A DNA stretch of 64,000 nt from Hyphodiscus hymeniophilus (taxonomy: Eukaryota; Ascomycota; Leotiomycetes; Helotiales; Hyphodiscaceae): positions 1,178,001 through 1,242,000 of the forward strand of contig VNKQ01000018.1 of NCBI GenBank assembly GCA_016508695.1, read 5' to 3'. The notes under the pieces are model-generated. The model was not told where the DNA came from, ran no database searches, and worked only from the letters and a program-made list of their open reading frames with translations. Of the stretch, positions 1 to 10,165 are shown piece by piece. Position 1 is the stretch's first letter, and every line of letters starts with the position of its first letter. A program made the translations under genes and the position numbers.

Positions 1-284
1 TACAGGAATTAATCACCAGTGCGCTGTCATTTATCCAGATTCGGGCAATTCGAGTGGGTTCGACATCCGATACAGCAAGGCAATACTCAAAGTTCGGGGA
101 TCCAATACAGGAATTACTTGTTTGATTTGATAGTTCTCGCGGTATCCCAAGTTCCGACCTTCTGCAAATGTCGTTCTGTAGCTTTCACATTCCAGAATGA
201 TACCGAAGAGCCAAATAATGCTGCAGCCATCACCATCAAAAAATCTTACCAAGTCTCAATTCCTACCAACCACATGCCCAAGCA

Positions 285-809
285 TTAAAGACTTTCAATA
301 TCTTGCCAGCCATAGGCAACCTCTGTCAGTTCTACTCCTCCAACGTGCTGGATCTTTTGTTGCCCGAGATCCTGCGCTCCTAGGCGCTCATAGAAACGGC
401 GTGATGGGTTTTCCGCTAGCACCCATACGACCATTTTGCTAAGCCCCATAGGACGGAGTGTCTCCACTAGATGGTGAACCAGCTCTCTACCTGTCCCCTT
501 CCCCTTTGCATCACCGATGATATTGATTGCGTAGAGCTCGGCGTCGAAGCTAGGGTCTCGCACTGGTTGCTTGACAGGCCCGCCTCTGATGAAACCACAT
601 ATATTCCCATCTACAACAGCTACGAAGGCTTTGTGGTCTTCCTGATTGAGCCAGGTCTTCCAACTGTCGATTCGCGCATTCACGTCTAAGGAGTCGAGGA
701 CTGACTGCGGAGCTATGCCGCGGTAAGTCTCTTGCCAGGCGAGAATGTGGACACGGGCAAGCTCTTCGGCGTCTTGTATGACGGCTTCTCGGATTGAGAC
801 GCTCGACAT
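285..809 (-). CDS. GNAT-family N-acetyltransferase
   Basis: Single-exon gene of 174 residues, read from the ATG whose product starts MSSVSIREA. The frame stays open about 18 codons upstream, but the family fold starts at this methionine. It is a GCN5-related N-acetyltransferase: an N-terminal strand (VSIREAVIQDAEELARVH), then a WQETYRG helix segment, and the acetyl-CoA pyrophosphate loop DAKGKGTGREL near residues 118-128, which fits the Q/RxxGxG/A motif A. A late FYERLGA segment is typical of the C-terminal part of the domain. The length equals a lone GNAT domain. The substrate cannot be read from sequence; small-molecule or peptide amines are typical for such single-domain fungal members. 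No signal peptide or membrane segment is seen, so it is probably cytosolic. The family call is firm and the substrate unknown. Confidence 0.85.
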   Translation of the reverse strand: MSSVSIREAVIQDAEELARVHILAWQETYRGIAPQSVLDSLDVNARIDSWKTWLNQEDHKAFVAVVDGNICGFIRGGPVKQPVRDPSFDAELYAINIIGDAKGKGTGRELVHHLVETLRPMGLSKMVVWVLAENPSRRFYERLGAQDLGQQKIQHVGGVELTEVAYGWQDIESL

Positions 810-863
810 CAGAACTATCACTATTTGAGGATTCTCAGTAAGGATCATCAAAAACAATTGCAA

Positions 864-1279
864 CAGCAGCCATTTACAGCTTACAGAGCTACTCGCATGT
901 TCCGTGGCTTACCTGATTGACTGTTTGGATGACTTGGATTTGATGGAGGAAATCTGAGGAATGATATCTGACTGTTTCGATCGGGGTCAGATTGATACTT
1001 GATACAGCACCGAGAAAGGGAATCTTTGCAGATGTCCGAACGTTATATTGATATTGACTCATAAACTCGGAAGTTCATGACCGACACCTGTAACCGAGAA
1101 CCCCTGAGCAAGATCGAGATAAGGCTACAAGGACCCCTCGTACGTGCAGTAGCTCCGCCGCATTGCTGTAGTTCCTGCGACGTCATCCTCAGGACTTCCA
1201 CGAAAACCAACTTGATCAACACCATCGCCGGAGTCAAATCCTCGACGTTAGGATACAGTGAGGTCTGTAGATCTCTGAC
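864..1279. other. intergenic, no gene seen
   Basis: Divergent upstream region between the acetyltransferase and the magnesium channel gene. Short frames here have no recognisable protein and probably reflect chance. Confidence 0.5.
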
Positions 1280-2665
1280 ATGAGGCCTCCTCGAGGGGTG
1301 CACAATCTTTGGATGTTCCGTCCAAGAACTAACGGCCGGCTTTCTCATCGCTTCTCAATTCGTACTCATCCGTACCAATGGGATTCCCAAAGGCATCTTT
1401 GGAGCGGGCATAAGATCCCAATGGATGATTCAACAACTCAAAGCGACTCTCATATGACTCCAGGAGCAGAGTCTCCCGACAGCAAGCTCCCCGCAACGGG
1501 GATCAGCCTGGCTACGCGGATGTCAACGAATCGAAAGTTTCAATGCACACAGTTCGATAAGAAAGGTGACATTTTCATGGGCCACGGCCATATCCAGAGA
1601 TCCGAACTTGTCAGCAAAGTAAGTGGTGGATACCTACCCTCCTCCTTGCTCCCAGCTTAGGACTGACATGCCGGCAGTATGGGATACTAGCACGTGATTT
1701 ACGTAAAATCGACGAGTCTCAGCTCCCTGCGATCCTAGTTCGCCAGTCCACAATCCTAGTGAACTTGCTACACTTCCGGGTGTTGATTACGCACGAGGAC
1801 GTCCTGGTACTCCACGTGTTCAAGCCAACCCAAGGAGAGTCGAACCACATATCGGCCTTCATGTACGAGCTTCAAGGCAAGCTCCAACTGGTGAAACCGG
1901 GCCACGGCCACGGAAACCTCCCATATGAGCTCCGTGCCCTGGAGACAATACTGATCATGGTGATGAGTTCGCTGGACGTCGAGTTCCAGCAATTGCGAGG
2001 GCCCATCCTCCAGGTCCTCCGCTCCTTGGACCACGACGTGAGTCTGGAGAAGCTGAAGAATCTCGCCGACGTATCGAGGCAGCTCAGCGCGTTCCAGCAG
2101 AAGGTGAAGCTGGTCAGGGAAGCTCTGCGGACGGTCCTGGATGCGGACGATGACATGGCTGCCATGTACCTCACCGAGAAAGCATTAGGAAAGCCGCGAG
2201 CGGAAGAGGACCACGAGGAGGTGGAATTATTGTTTGAGAATTACTACGAGTGTAGTGGGGAGATCGCGGAGAGGACTGAGCAGCTCTTGTCCGATGTCCA
2301 GATCACTCATGACAGGTAAGACCCTCCTTTTCTCTTCCCGTAGAGAAGTCCAAAGCTGAGATTCGAGCAGCGTGAAATCAATCCTCGACTCTCATCGTAA
2401 CTCGATAATGATGCTTGAAGTCCGCCTCTCGGTAGCGATGTTGAGCGTCGCTGGTGGAACATACGTCGCAGGCTTGTACGGTATGAACGTCCCCAACGGA
2501 TTGGAAGAAGCATCGAACGGGTTTGCGTTGACGGCGGGAGGAAGTCTGATTGCCGTCATGTGGTTTGGTCTGGTTGGGATCCGTCGAGTGAGGAGAATCA
2601 GCCAGCTACGGCTTCACGGCGGAGAACAAGGATATATTGGGAAGGGTACAAAGGGACTCAAGTGA
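1280..2665 (+). CDS. MRS2: Mitochondrial inner-membrane Mg2+ channel, MRS2/LPE10 type (CorA superfamily)
   Basis: Three exons (1280-1618, 1678-2315, 2371-2665) give about 423 residues. The first intron begins GTAAGT and ends GGCAG; the second begins GTAAG and ends GCAG. The Arg/Ser-rich N-terminus fits a mitochondrial targeting presequence. The stretch from FQCTQFD across the first junction to YGILARDLRKID is the Mrs2 family signature. A long helical coiled region follows, then two C-terminal membrane segments. The first ends in YGMN, with the diagnostic Gly-Met-Asn selectivity motif near residues 363-365, and is followed by the short acidic VPNGLEE loop. Mrs2 proteins form pentameric channels that bring Mg2+ into the matrix and support group II intron splicing in yeast. 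The paralogues Lpe10/Mfm1 cannot be excluded by eye. At 423 residues it is a little shorter than the yeast protein. Confidence 0.92.
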
Positions 2666-3476
2666 GATGGTGGAGAGCTGATAGTGGATGCATGGCTTCA
2701 AGCCCACCTCTCCGATTGGGGGGAGGAAGATATCGATCGAGACCATCTGCGGTTACACTCTATTATGCGGTAGGAAGCTATTTCGGGGAAGTTGAGAGCG
2801 AAAGTGAAAGCAAACTCGTGTCAGAGCATCATTACCGACGAAGCATTCGAGTCTCTCAAGGACGCAAAAGCAGCAAATTACATGGGCGGCGCCGCATCTG
2901 GGCATCATATGCACTCCAATCTCCTAGTAATTGTGTTCATTGGGCAAGTCAATGTTTAGAGAGCAGATTTTGTATGGCTTGAAATAACGCCCTGGGTGCT
3001 GGGAAGGTATGTGAAGGAGCTTATTCTTCCAATATTTGAGGCTTTTGTAGCGACGAGCCTTTCACAGCCCTTCCTGACCCAGCTCTCGAAACGGTACAGT
3101 CTTCGGAAAACGACGCACGATTTCAGTATTACTATTCAGGCAACTCAACAACAATATGGCCTAGCCCTCGACTAATACGGCTTAATAACTTGGGTTTCTT
3201 CTCGTTTTTACTCAACCCATTCCCTCTGTGCTCTACGTTCTCATTCTTACCTCTCAAAAAGCTAACAGCCTCATCTCGACATTGAATCTGACTGAAGCGA
3301 ACCGACCGTGAGATGAATATTCTCAGCAAAGACCACAACGCATTGAACTTTCGTGAAAATCATATGTACTGGCAAAATCATATGTACTGGCAAAATCATA
3401 TGTACTGGCAAGACCTTCCGTATTCCACGATTCCGTTTCTTCAAAATTCCGCCAATGCCTAGTGCGCCGCCATGAA
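2666..3476. other. Convergent intergenic region, no gene seen
   Basis: Lies between the 3' ends of the magnesium channel and the potassium transporter. It holds a three-copy 18-bp tandem repeat near 3356. A long frame at 2560-2982 is the shifted continuation of the MRS2 exon and has no family features. Confidence 0.5.
3356..3409. repeat. 18-bp tandem repeat, three copies
   Basis: Three perfect consecutive copies of AAAATCATATGTACTGGC just downstream of the potassium transporter stop codon. Each copy contains CATATG. It may sit in the 3' UTR of the transporter. Confidence 0.9.
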
Positions 3477-5851
3477 CTACTCCTGCCTCCCCTGGAAGCC
3501 CATACTCCGAGACCGACTCCGGACCACCCTATCCTCCTCCTCCGTGTTTCCCAGCTCCCCTCCCCCCTGACCCGGCAGTCTGACCGCTCTATCCAGCGCA
3601 ACCGGCAGTCCCCTATGTCTGCCTCTCAACATGACAGCGCAAAGGATGAGTTTGGACAGGACGTGCCAACCACCAGAGAAGCTGTACGCCTCGTTAGGCA
3701 ACCCCGTGCTGATACCCACGCACCCGTATCCAGAAACGACCTCGAAGGCGATGTTGAACACCGAGTACGTGACGGGATCGCGGTCGAAGTTGGAGACCTC
3801 GATGATGGAGATGAAGAGGATGGCGAGAACGAGCCACCACAGATCATGTGCGAGCTGCCCACGGATCTGCTGGCGCACGAACTGCTGCGCTGCTGCGTCT
3901 TTGGTGTGAGGGGTAGAGGAGGGGAAGGGCATGGTGAATTGGCGGTTCAACGTGCGCCGGAATTTGGTGGCTAGGGAGCCGAGCTTGGGACCCTCTTCCA
4001 CATCGTGCGATGAGTCGTCGTCGGCGTAGATACCTAGACTGCGTTCTTCGTAGACGTTGCTATGGCGCATCGTAATGACGACAGGGTAGACGGAGATGTA
4101 CATCATGATTACATAGAGAACCTGCAATCCGATACGGAGGGATGTGATGGAGATGACATAGAAACCTCCGGAACGTACAGCGAGGGCTTGGAAGAGTCCG
4201 TCTAGGACGCGGAAGTGCGTTGGGATTAAGGACACGGCTTTGTTGCCGATGTTTATGATTTCGAAGGCTGCCCAATCAATTCCGTTAAGGACGATGAGCA
4301 TGAAAAGTAGCCACCAGGTTGGGACTGATGGAAAGAGGTTTGTGTAGACACGGCGCGGATACTGGAGGACAAAGCGGAGGGTGGCTTTGTGGTCCGAGTA
4401 CATTGTGTCTGAGGGGCAGATAAGGCAGAGGAGTTCGAGCATGGTCCAAAGGATTAGTCGGAGGAAGAGCGGATACCTTAGCAGGGAGTGTCAGTAACGT
4501 GGCGATTGGTCACTGAGTAGGAGGATTTACGCTGTGTTTCCGGCAACAATCAAAAGGCCCATGGTTATTAGTGTGTATACTGAGGTTTGAAAGGGTATCT
4601 GCCACTAGTCAGTCGAGAAATATAGAAAACAATGGGTATCGTACCATGTTGGCGTCTAATAGAGACATGCCTGAATTATTGAATGCGGAAACACCATTAA
4701 AAATACCCAGCCACCTGTTGCGTCAGCTAGGCCTCCTAGTTGGAATAGCACACATACCAAGGATTAATACCGTTCTCATAAGCGGTACTAGCCTGATTAT
4801 GAGCTATGTACGCACCCAGTCCAAGACACCCAAGCAGTTGCCACAGCACAAAGTAGAGCGGTACAACGTATGCCAGCAGCGTGATAGCGCGATACTCAAC
4901 ACCACCAAGATGTTCTCTCTCCGCTTTTGACAATCCATGAAACTGCGCATTGCGGCCTGTATTATGTCGAGTAAGATAATGCGGATACTGCCAATGATGA
5001 ATCTCCTCTCCCTCATCTTGGTTATTGCCGGTCACAGGCCTCCTACTCCTCACGCCCTCAGCGGGCGGGAACTTGAAAGAGGTCGAATACGGATGGGCAC
5101 CCACTCCTGCAAAACTCAGAACCCGAGCATGCTGCTGTCCATCACGACTTGGCGATGCATACCGCATGAATGAAATGTGATCGGCATCAGTCCTTGCTCC
5201 GTCACGAGTAACAACATCGTTCAATCCATGGCCCCCGACCAACGTCGAATTCTCACTCTCCTCCTTCAGCCCACCCGCTGCAGGTTCTGATGACTTCTCA
5301 GCCATCGGAGCCGTTGATGAAGGCATGGCTGTAGGAACCCCGGGCTCACTATGCCTGCCTTCAAAGCCCGAGCCAACAGTCGGATCGACCACCTTCTTGG
5401 CCTCATAGCCGGAAGTAGGCCGCTCACGAACTTCCGACATACTTCGACGATGCATTTTCCTGGATTCCTTCTGCTTTTTTACGATATCCTGAAACCTCGT
5501 CTCGAAATATCTCTTCCGCGTCAAGACCGTGAAGATAGATACCCAGATTGCAGAGCCCACGATGATAAGCAGCCAAAGGATAACTTGCTGAAAGGTTGTC
5601 ATAGTACTCAGATTGACAGTGTTGAGACCTGCTTCCGTCATGGCTGAAATAACCAAGTACAGCGAGTCCGTATATGATATACTGTAATCAGGCTTTGAAG
5701 ATCCGTAGAAGATCACACTGGCGATAAGGCACACACCAATAAAGTAGAGATAATGAAGCGTGATAAAGTTCAACTCTGGTAAACGCGCGCGGACACTCAT
5801 AACCCTCTCGTTTCGGAATATTTCCTGAGTGGTGGAACGGATGGTTTCCAT
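3477..5851 (-). CDS. TRK1: Trk-type plasma-membrane potassium transporter
   Basis: Four exons on the minus strand (5851-4758, 4714-4645, 4598-4531, 4476-3477) give about 743 residues. The small middle exons encode the conserved run GINPWWLGIF..SAFNNSGMSLLDANM..IPFQ..MGLLIVAGNTAYPLFLRLILW, which confirms the splicing. Trk features are the N-terminal LPELNFITLHYLYFIG membrane start, SYTDSLYLVISAMTEAGLNTV (first M1-P-M2 unit), a long hydrophilic insert of about 200 residues after KRYFETRFQDIV, RSGGFYVISI, and the C-terminal KLILCAVMLRGRHRGLPVALDRAV block. The family mediates high-affinity K+ uptake at the plasma membrane. I chose the ATG at 5851 (METIRSTTQE) because the open frame upstream has no family character; an upstream 5' exon is possible. 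Confidence 0.93.
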
Positions 5852-7924
5852 CGTGGTCGTGGTTGGGGACTGATGGTTGATGGGTGATGACGTTGCACGT
5901 AAGCACTGATATGATGATGAGATTTGATGCTCAAGATGCTCAAGGTGCTGCTTGCCATCACAGCTCTTGAGACATAGGTAGTATAGATACTTCGGAGGGT
6001 GTAGTGCTTGAGTGAAAGCAGCAGTAGTGAAGCCCCCTATCTGCAAGTGGTTAGTCGCGTCACGCGCCTCTGAAAGAACCCAGGCACGGTTGGACTCAAG
6101 CTTAGAGATCTGTAATCTGTTGTATGTTGAGTGACAGTGTAAAGCTCGATATGCTGACAGGAACCAAAGGCTGATGGGTTCGTCTGGAGAATAAAAGTCT
6201 TTGTTGCAGTTGATGTCTTTACCGACTTGAATATTTCGAGCCAAGGCCAGACTACGCTAACCTCCGGCTCGGCCCGCGCGACGTCTATCTGCCCACAGTT
6301 GCTGGTGCGAGGGAGGTGGTTACGGAGTATCTTGAGCTTCCCGTACCACAAAATATGAAGACACAAGGAAGTTCCTTGAGAAGAAACTCGACAAGTCCGT
6401 AGGAACATTCAGTCATTCCCCAGTCACAGGTCCACGATCCATGCTACCATCCACAGAATCGTAAAGACTGTTCTCCGTACTTCCTGCCCTGAACCATGCC
6501 AGCCCCAAGAGGGAAATGTGGGAGGGTAACACCGACTCTCGTCTGCTCGCAGAATCCACCTACGCCCTCAATGCAGTTCCTCGTCGTCTCTTTGAGGAAG
6601 CATGCAGGACATTCCTCGCTCCGCCGCGCATACCATACCATTCTCGAGGATTCCCTACGGTGACGAGCTCTCCATGGAAGCAATCGAGGCAGCCCTCGCA
6701 AAGCACCCAAGCATGGAGATCTAACCAATATTATCTTGCGATCAAAAGACTGTCGCGATTATCGCCTCGACATCGATAAATATTATCGACGTCGACAGAT
6801 ATTATCGACATTAGAAGTGTCGACATCAGAAGTATCGACTTATAGCAGTTATATAGCAACCGAAGAAGGCTGTTATTCGTATTCGATCACCATGAACTCA
6901 GTGCGGATTTGGTCGTTTGGTGAGTAATCGGGATGTGCCATGACCTTCAGCATCTCGGGCTCCTTCAAAACTCCGGTGACATAGTCTCGTTCCTCCTCCT
7001 TTGGTGGGTAGTAAATACACTAGCCAAAGGGGTTGCTAGCCATTCACGCATCTTACTGCGGCGCTTAGATGGTCAACTCAACTTTGTCCTTTTTATCATA
7101 AAGGTATCTTTCCTTCTAAAAATCAACCTTCTTAATGCTTCGCTTGCGTCTGTAATCTCTCTCCTGTAATCTCTCTCCTGCTCACCAAGGCTCTGGCTGA
7201 CGAATGGCTGTGGCAGGATGTGAGATGTGAGTTTTATGTACTTGTACAGTATATACAAAGTCACACTGATGTGGAGCATGAGTGTAGATGAGATAAGGGT
7301 GAGCCATATTATTAGGCATAACAGGCTTCACGAACCACAAGCATGGATAGGAAGCTAAAACAACTCCGGACATATTGTTCAAGATTGACATGCATATATT
7401 CATCTCATCTCAAATCTAGATCATCGCTATTCTCATAAGACTTCGCATGTGCATGAATCTCATGTCATCCGCTCATAACACCACTAATGCACCCTCACCA
7501 CAAGATAAAGTAACGAGGGCTGGTATACCCATGGATCCTGAACGCCACGCTTTAACCGGCCACCAGTAAAGCCTCTCCTCCCATTGACAAATAAAATTAT
7601 CCCCGATGATTGATGATGTATATATCCGGAACGCCAGACGAGAAAGTGAGCCCCCGACCGGTGATGCTGCCGCAGATGCTAATAGCGTACATGCCTGTTG
7701 ACAGGCGATAAATTTTGGTGTGAGTGTGGAACGAGCAGATAAACTAAGTGAATGGAAGCGGTGTATTGTGTGTATGTGCGAAGCTGCATGGCACGTCGAT
7801 TTGTCCCACTTGATCGATAACGCTCAGAGCGTGTCGAACGTTGTGATCTATGATCATGACTTGACTCGGCGCTGGGTCGGCTTCAGGTATGGTGAGGTTG
7901 GTCATCTATTTTTGCATATGCCCT
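5852..7924. other. Long non-coding stretch, no gene supported
   Basis: Between the 5' end of the potassium transporter and the 3' end of PNG1. Between about 6775 and 6840 are short irregular repeats built on TATCGAC and GTCGACAT. Frames at 6444-6728 (minus), 6516-6927 (plus) and 7720-8001 (plus, partly antisense to PNG1) show no family features, plausible start context or splice support. Confidence 0.45.
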
Positions 7925-9381
7925 TCAAGAACCGCGGGGTGGTGGTGGTGGAGGGCCTCTTGGTGGTTGATATCGTTGGACATTCTCTCCTCTGGCATTG
8001 ACCCATTCCTGAGCACCATTCTGTCGACCAGCGGGATGTTCTGCAGGCAGCTTTTGGTCCTCACCAGGTGTGGTTGGGCGATTGGAGGTCGATGCCATTC
8101 CAGGTCTCAGGTTTGAGACAACGGACTGAGCGATAGATGCCACGACGTACCCTCGAAGCTCTTTATCCTCTCTGGTATCTTCCTTCTCTAATCGGAAGCG
8201 CTCATCCTTGGCCATATTGGATCGTCGAAGGCCTTTGATTTCGTTGGTAATGTAGAGTAACACTTCCTCGGGACACTTGTTACGTTCGAGTGAGTGCTCT
8301 ACCTTTCGAACATAGCGACGAGTGACATCTGTTGCGCCATCCGTTGAGAAGGCAACGCAGTAAGACATCTTCTTACCCCATCCTTCAGAGTATAACCGTG
8401 GATTGTCCCAAGCTTCCTCGCAAGCGTCGACGTGGATCCATCGCTTCTGTTGTTCCGAGTAGACCTCTGTCCATACGTGATCCTCAGCATTCCAAACCCA
8501 TCTGACTCGTCCTCCAACAGCTCTGCATAGCATGCTAAAGACGTTGACCCATTCTCCGTTCCGACCCTTTCTCGTCTGCAATAGTCGCCACACATCACCA
8601 TATCTTGGAAATCTCTCGTATGCCCCACAGTCACCAGCTGAACATCGATATAATTCTACTCGAAGCGCACCGTAGGCGGACTCATCGGGAGTAGGTGGTG
8701 TCATACCGCAGGCAATCGTTGGGGACATACAGACCGAACATGGGGGATTATTAACCCACGAGAAGAACGATCGCTTGAACCATCTAGCTCAAAGTCAGCA
8801 TCAATAATAGATCAATGATGCCGGAGTTGAACATACCTCAATAACGCGCGAATGACGCAATCTTGGTAGCCCCATTCAGGTTGCCGTCCATCACCCATTG
8901 ATTCTGCCTGGGCGCACAGAACTTGACTCTCCTCCTCTGCCTCGCCGTAAATTCGATCTAATGGGATGACCTGCAACGCCTCGTCGAGTAATCCAGGGTT
9001 CTCGTACTTTGTTGGTGTTAATGACAAAGATATCAGCAGATTGCGGAACTTCTGCGACGCCGTGTCGTTGGGTGGCGAAGGGATCTTGGGCAATTTGCGC
9101 AACGATGCATACGAGGGAGGTGTTGCGCCAAAGCCAGCAGAGCTCGAAGACGTTGATGGTCGGTACCCATGTGACTGTGGAGGAGGATTGGCTGGAGCAG
9201 CCGAAGCTCTGAGATTCGATGACGAGGCCCTATCCCGCGGCGACGGTGAGGCGTTCCTCGACCGGTCCAACTCATTCAGTCTCTTGGTCCGTAATAGACC
9301 TTCGAACTGTACTCTCAGGTCCTTTGCCCATTGTTCATCGTATTCCCCTCCCTGCTGCTGGAACTCTCTTGGGTCGGCCAT
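7925..9381 (-). CDS. PNG1: PNG1: transglutaminase-fold peptide:N-glycanase homologue, catalytic Cys absent
   Basis: Two exons (9381-8837 and 8783-7925) give about 467 residues. I start at MADPREF; an in-frame ATG 15 codons upstream is possible. After a low-complexity Ser/Pro region come a GYQDC..ALLRWFK segment, the zinc-binding pair PPCSVC (197-200) and RCSAGDCG (229-234), and the transglutaminase core. In active PNGases the core reads GRCGEWANCF with the nucleophilic Cys. Here it reads GRNGEWVNVF, so residue 257 is Asn. The His and Asp of the triad are kept (DHVWTEV, H284; WIHVDACE, D301), as is WGKKMSY. Filamentous-fungal PNG1 (Neurospora) is known to have lost deglycosylation activity while keeping a cellular role, and this copy fits that pattern. 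The C-terminus ends in a Pro-rich tail. Confidence 0.92.
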
Positions 9382-9770
9382 TTCGTCGTACTCGAGGAGG
9401 ATGTGGAGGGAGTCCAAGTCTACCACTCCCCAGTGTTCGCACCTCCTTCCAACTTGTATCTGTCCTATATTGACGGGTTGTCCTGTATCGCTGCACTCCG
9501 AATTGGAGGATGTAGTTGAGAGGGTGAGGTTGTTGAACGAGTGTGAAGGACCCTCTTAGTGCACAGCCCGGCAACCAGTCGTCGCAGCAATCGCCACAGA
9601 AGTCGCTTAGAGACGCAGGCAAGCCGCAAGGCGTAATAATAGAATGCGCAGGCAGAGAACAAGCAACTCCAACACTTGCACTCAACGATGAAGAGATTCT
9701 CTGGCAGTGAGAGGATGAATATTGACGGTGTTTGTCGTCTGCCGGTAGGGGGAGGTGTTCTTGGGACGGC

Positions 9771-9818
9771 AATGGGCAAAGGACAAAGGGCAAAGGGCAA
9801 AGGGCAATGGGCAAATGG
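9771..9818. repeat. Low-complexity 7-mer repeats (GGGCAAA/GGGCAAT/GGACAAA)
   Basis: About 48 bp of imperfect tandem 7-mers upstream of PNG1. They interrupt an otherwise coding-like frame on the minus strand. Confidence 0.8.
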
Positions 9819-9833
9819 CCTCCTGTACGCGTG

Positions 9834-10165
9834 GGCGTCGGGGTGTGGGTGTGGAGAGTGTTGGCGGTACGTTTGCCTGGCGTAGGCAAGAGGGCCCTTG
9901 GGACCAGAGTGGATGATGATTGGACGGGAGCTTGGCTCCTCGATTTTCTTGCGTTGAAGCTGACGCGGCGTCTTGAAGGGTCTGATGCCTCAGGCCGGAA
10001 GAAGGGTGGAGCTTCGTAGGTCGCCGCAGGCTGGTGGCCAATTAGGATGTCCTCGTCTTTGCTGACTGAGTGCAAGATCTGGGAAGGATCTGGGGGCTCG
10101 TGGAGCTCGGAGTCGTAGCCCGAGGATGGTCGAGGTAGGTAGGTCTGGATAGTCTGTCTGGGCAA
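9834..10165 (-). CDS. Unresolved N-terminal coding fragment, hypothetical
   Basis: An ATG at 10165 starts a frame (MPRQTIQTYLPRPSSGY) whose composition looks coding: Pro/Ser-rich, with RRRVSFNARKSRSQ and a PRALLPTPGK segment resembling basic and Cdk-site-like stretches of fungal nuclear proteins. After about residue 110 the frame runs into the 7-mer repeat at 9771-9818 and then turns Cys- and Leu-rich with no protein character. It finally overlaps the 5' end of PNG1. I cannot find a convincing splice to a further exon. It may be the first exon of a gene whose rest is lost, a truncated gene, or a chance frame. No function is assigned, and the right-hand limit is approximate. Confidence 0.3.

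Noticed and set aside
2560..2982. 140-codon plus-strand frame
   Set aside because: Shadow of the last MRS2 exon running into the 3' flank.
6444..6927. Overlapping frames on both strands downstream of 6440
   Set aside because: No recognisable motif, no splice-supported extension, and part is repeat-like sequence.
7720..8001. 93-codon plus-strand frame
   Set aside because: It overlaps the 3' end of PNG1 in antisense, and its His/Val-rich end mirrors the Pro-rich PNG1 tail; no family features.
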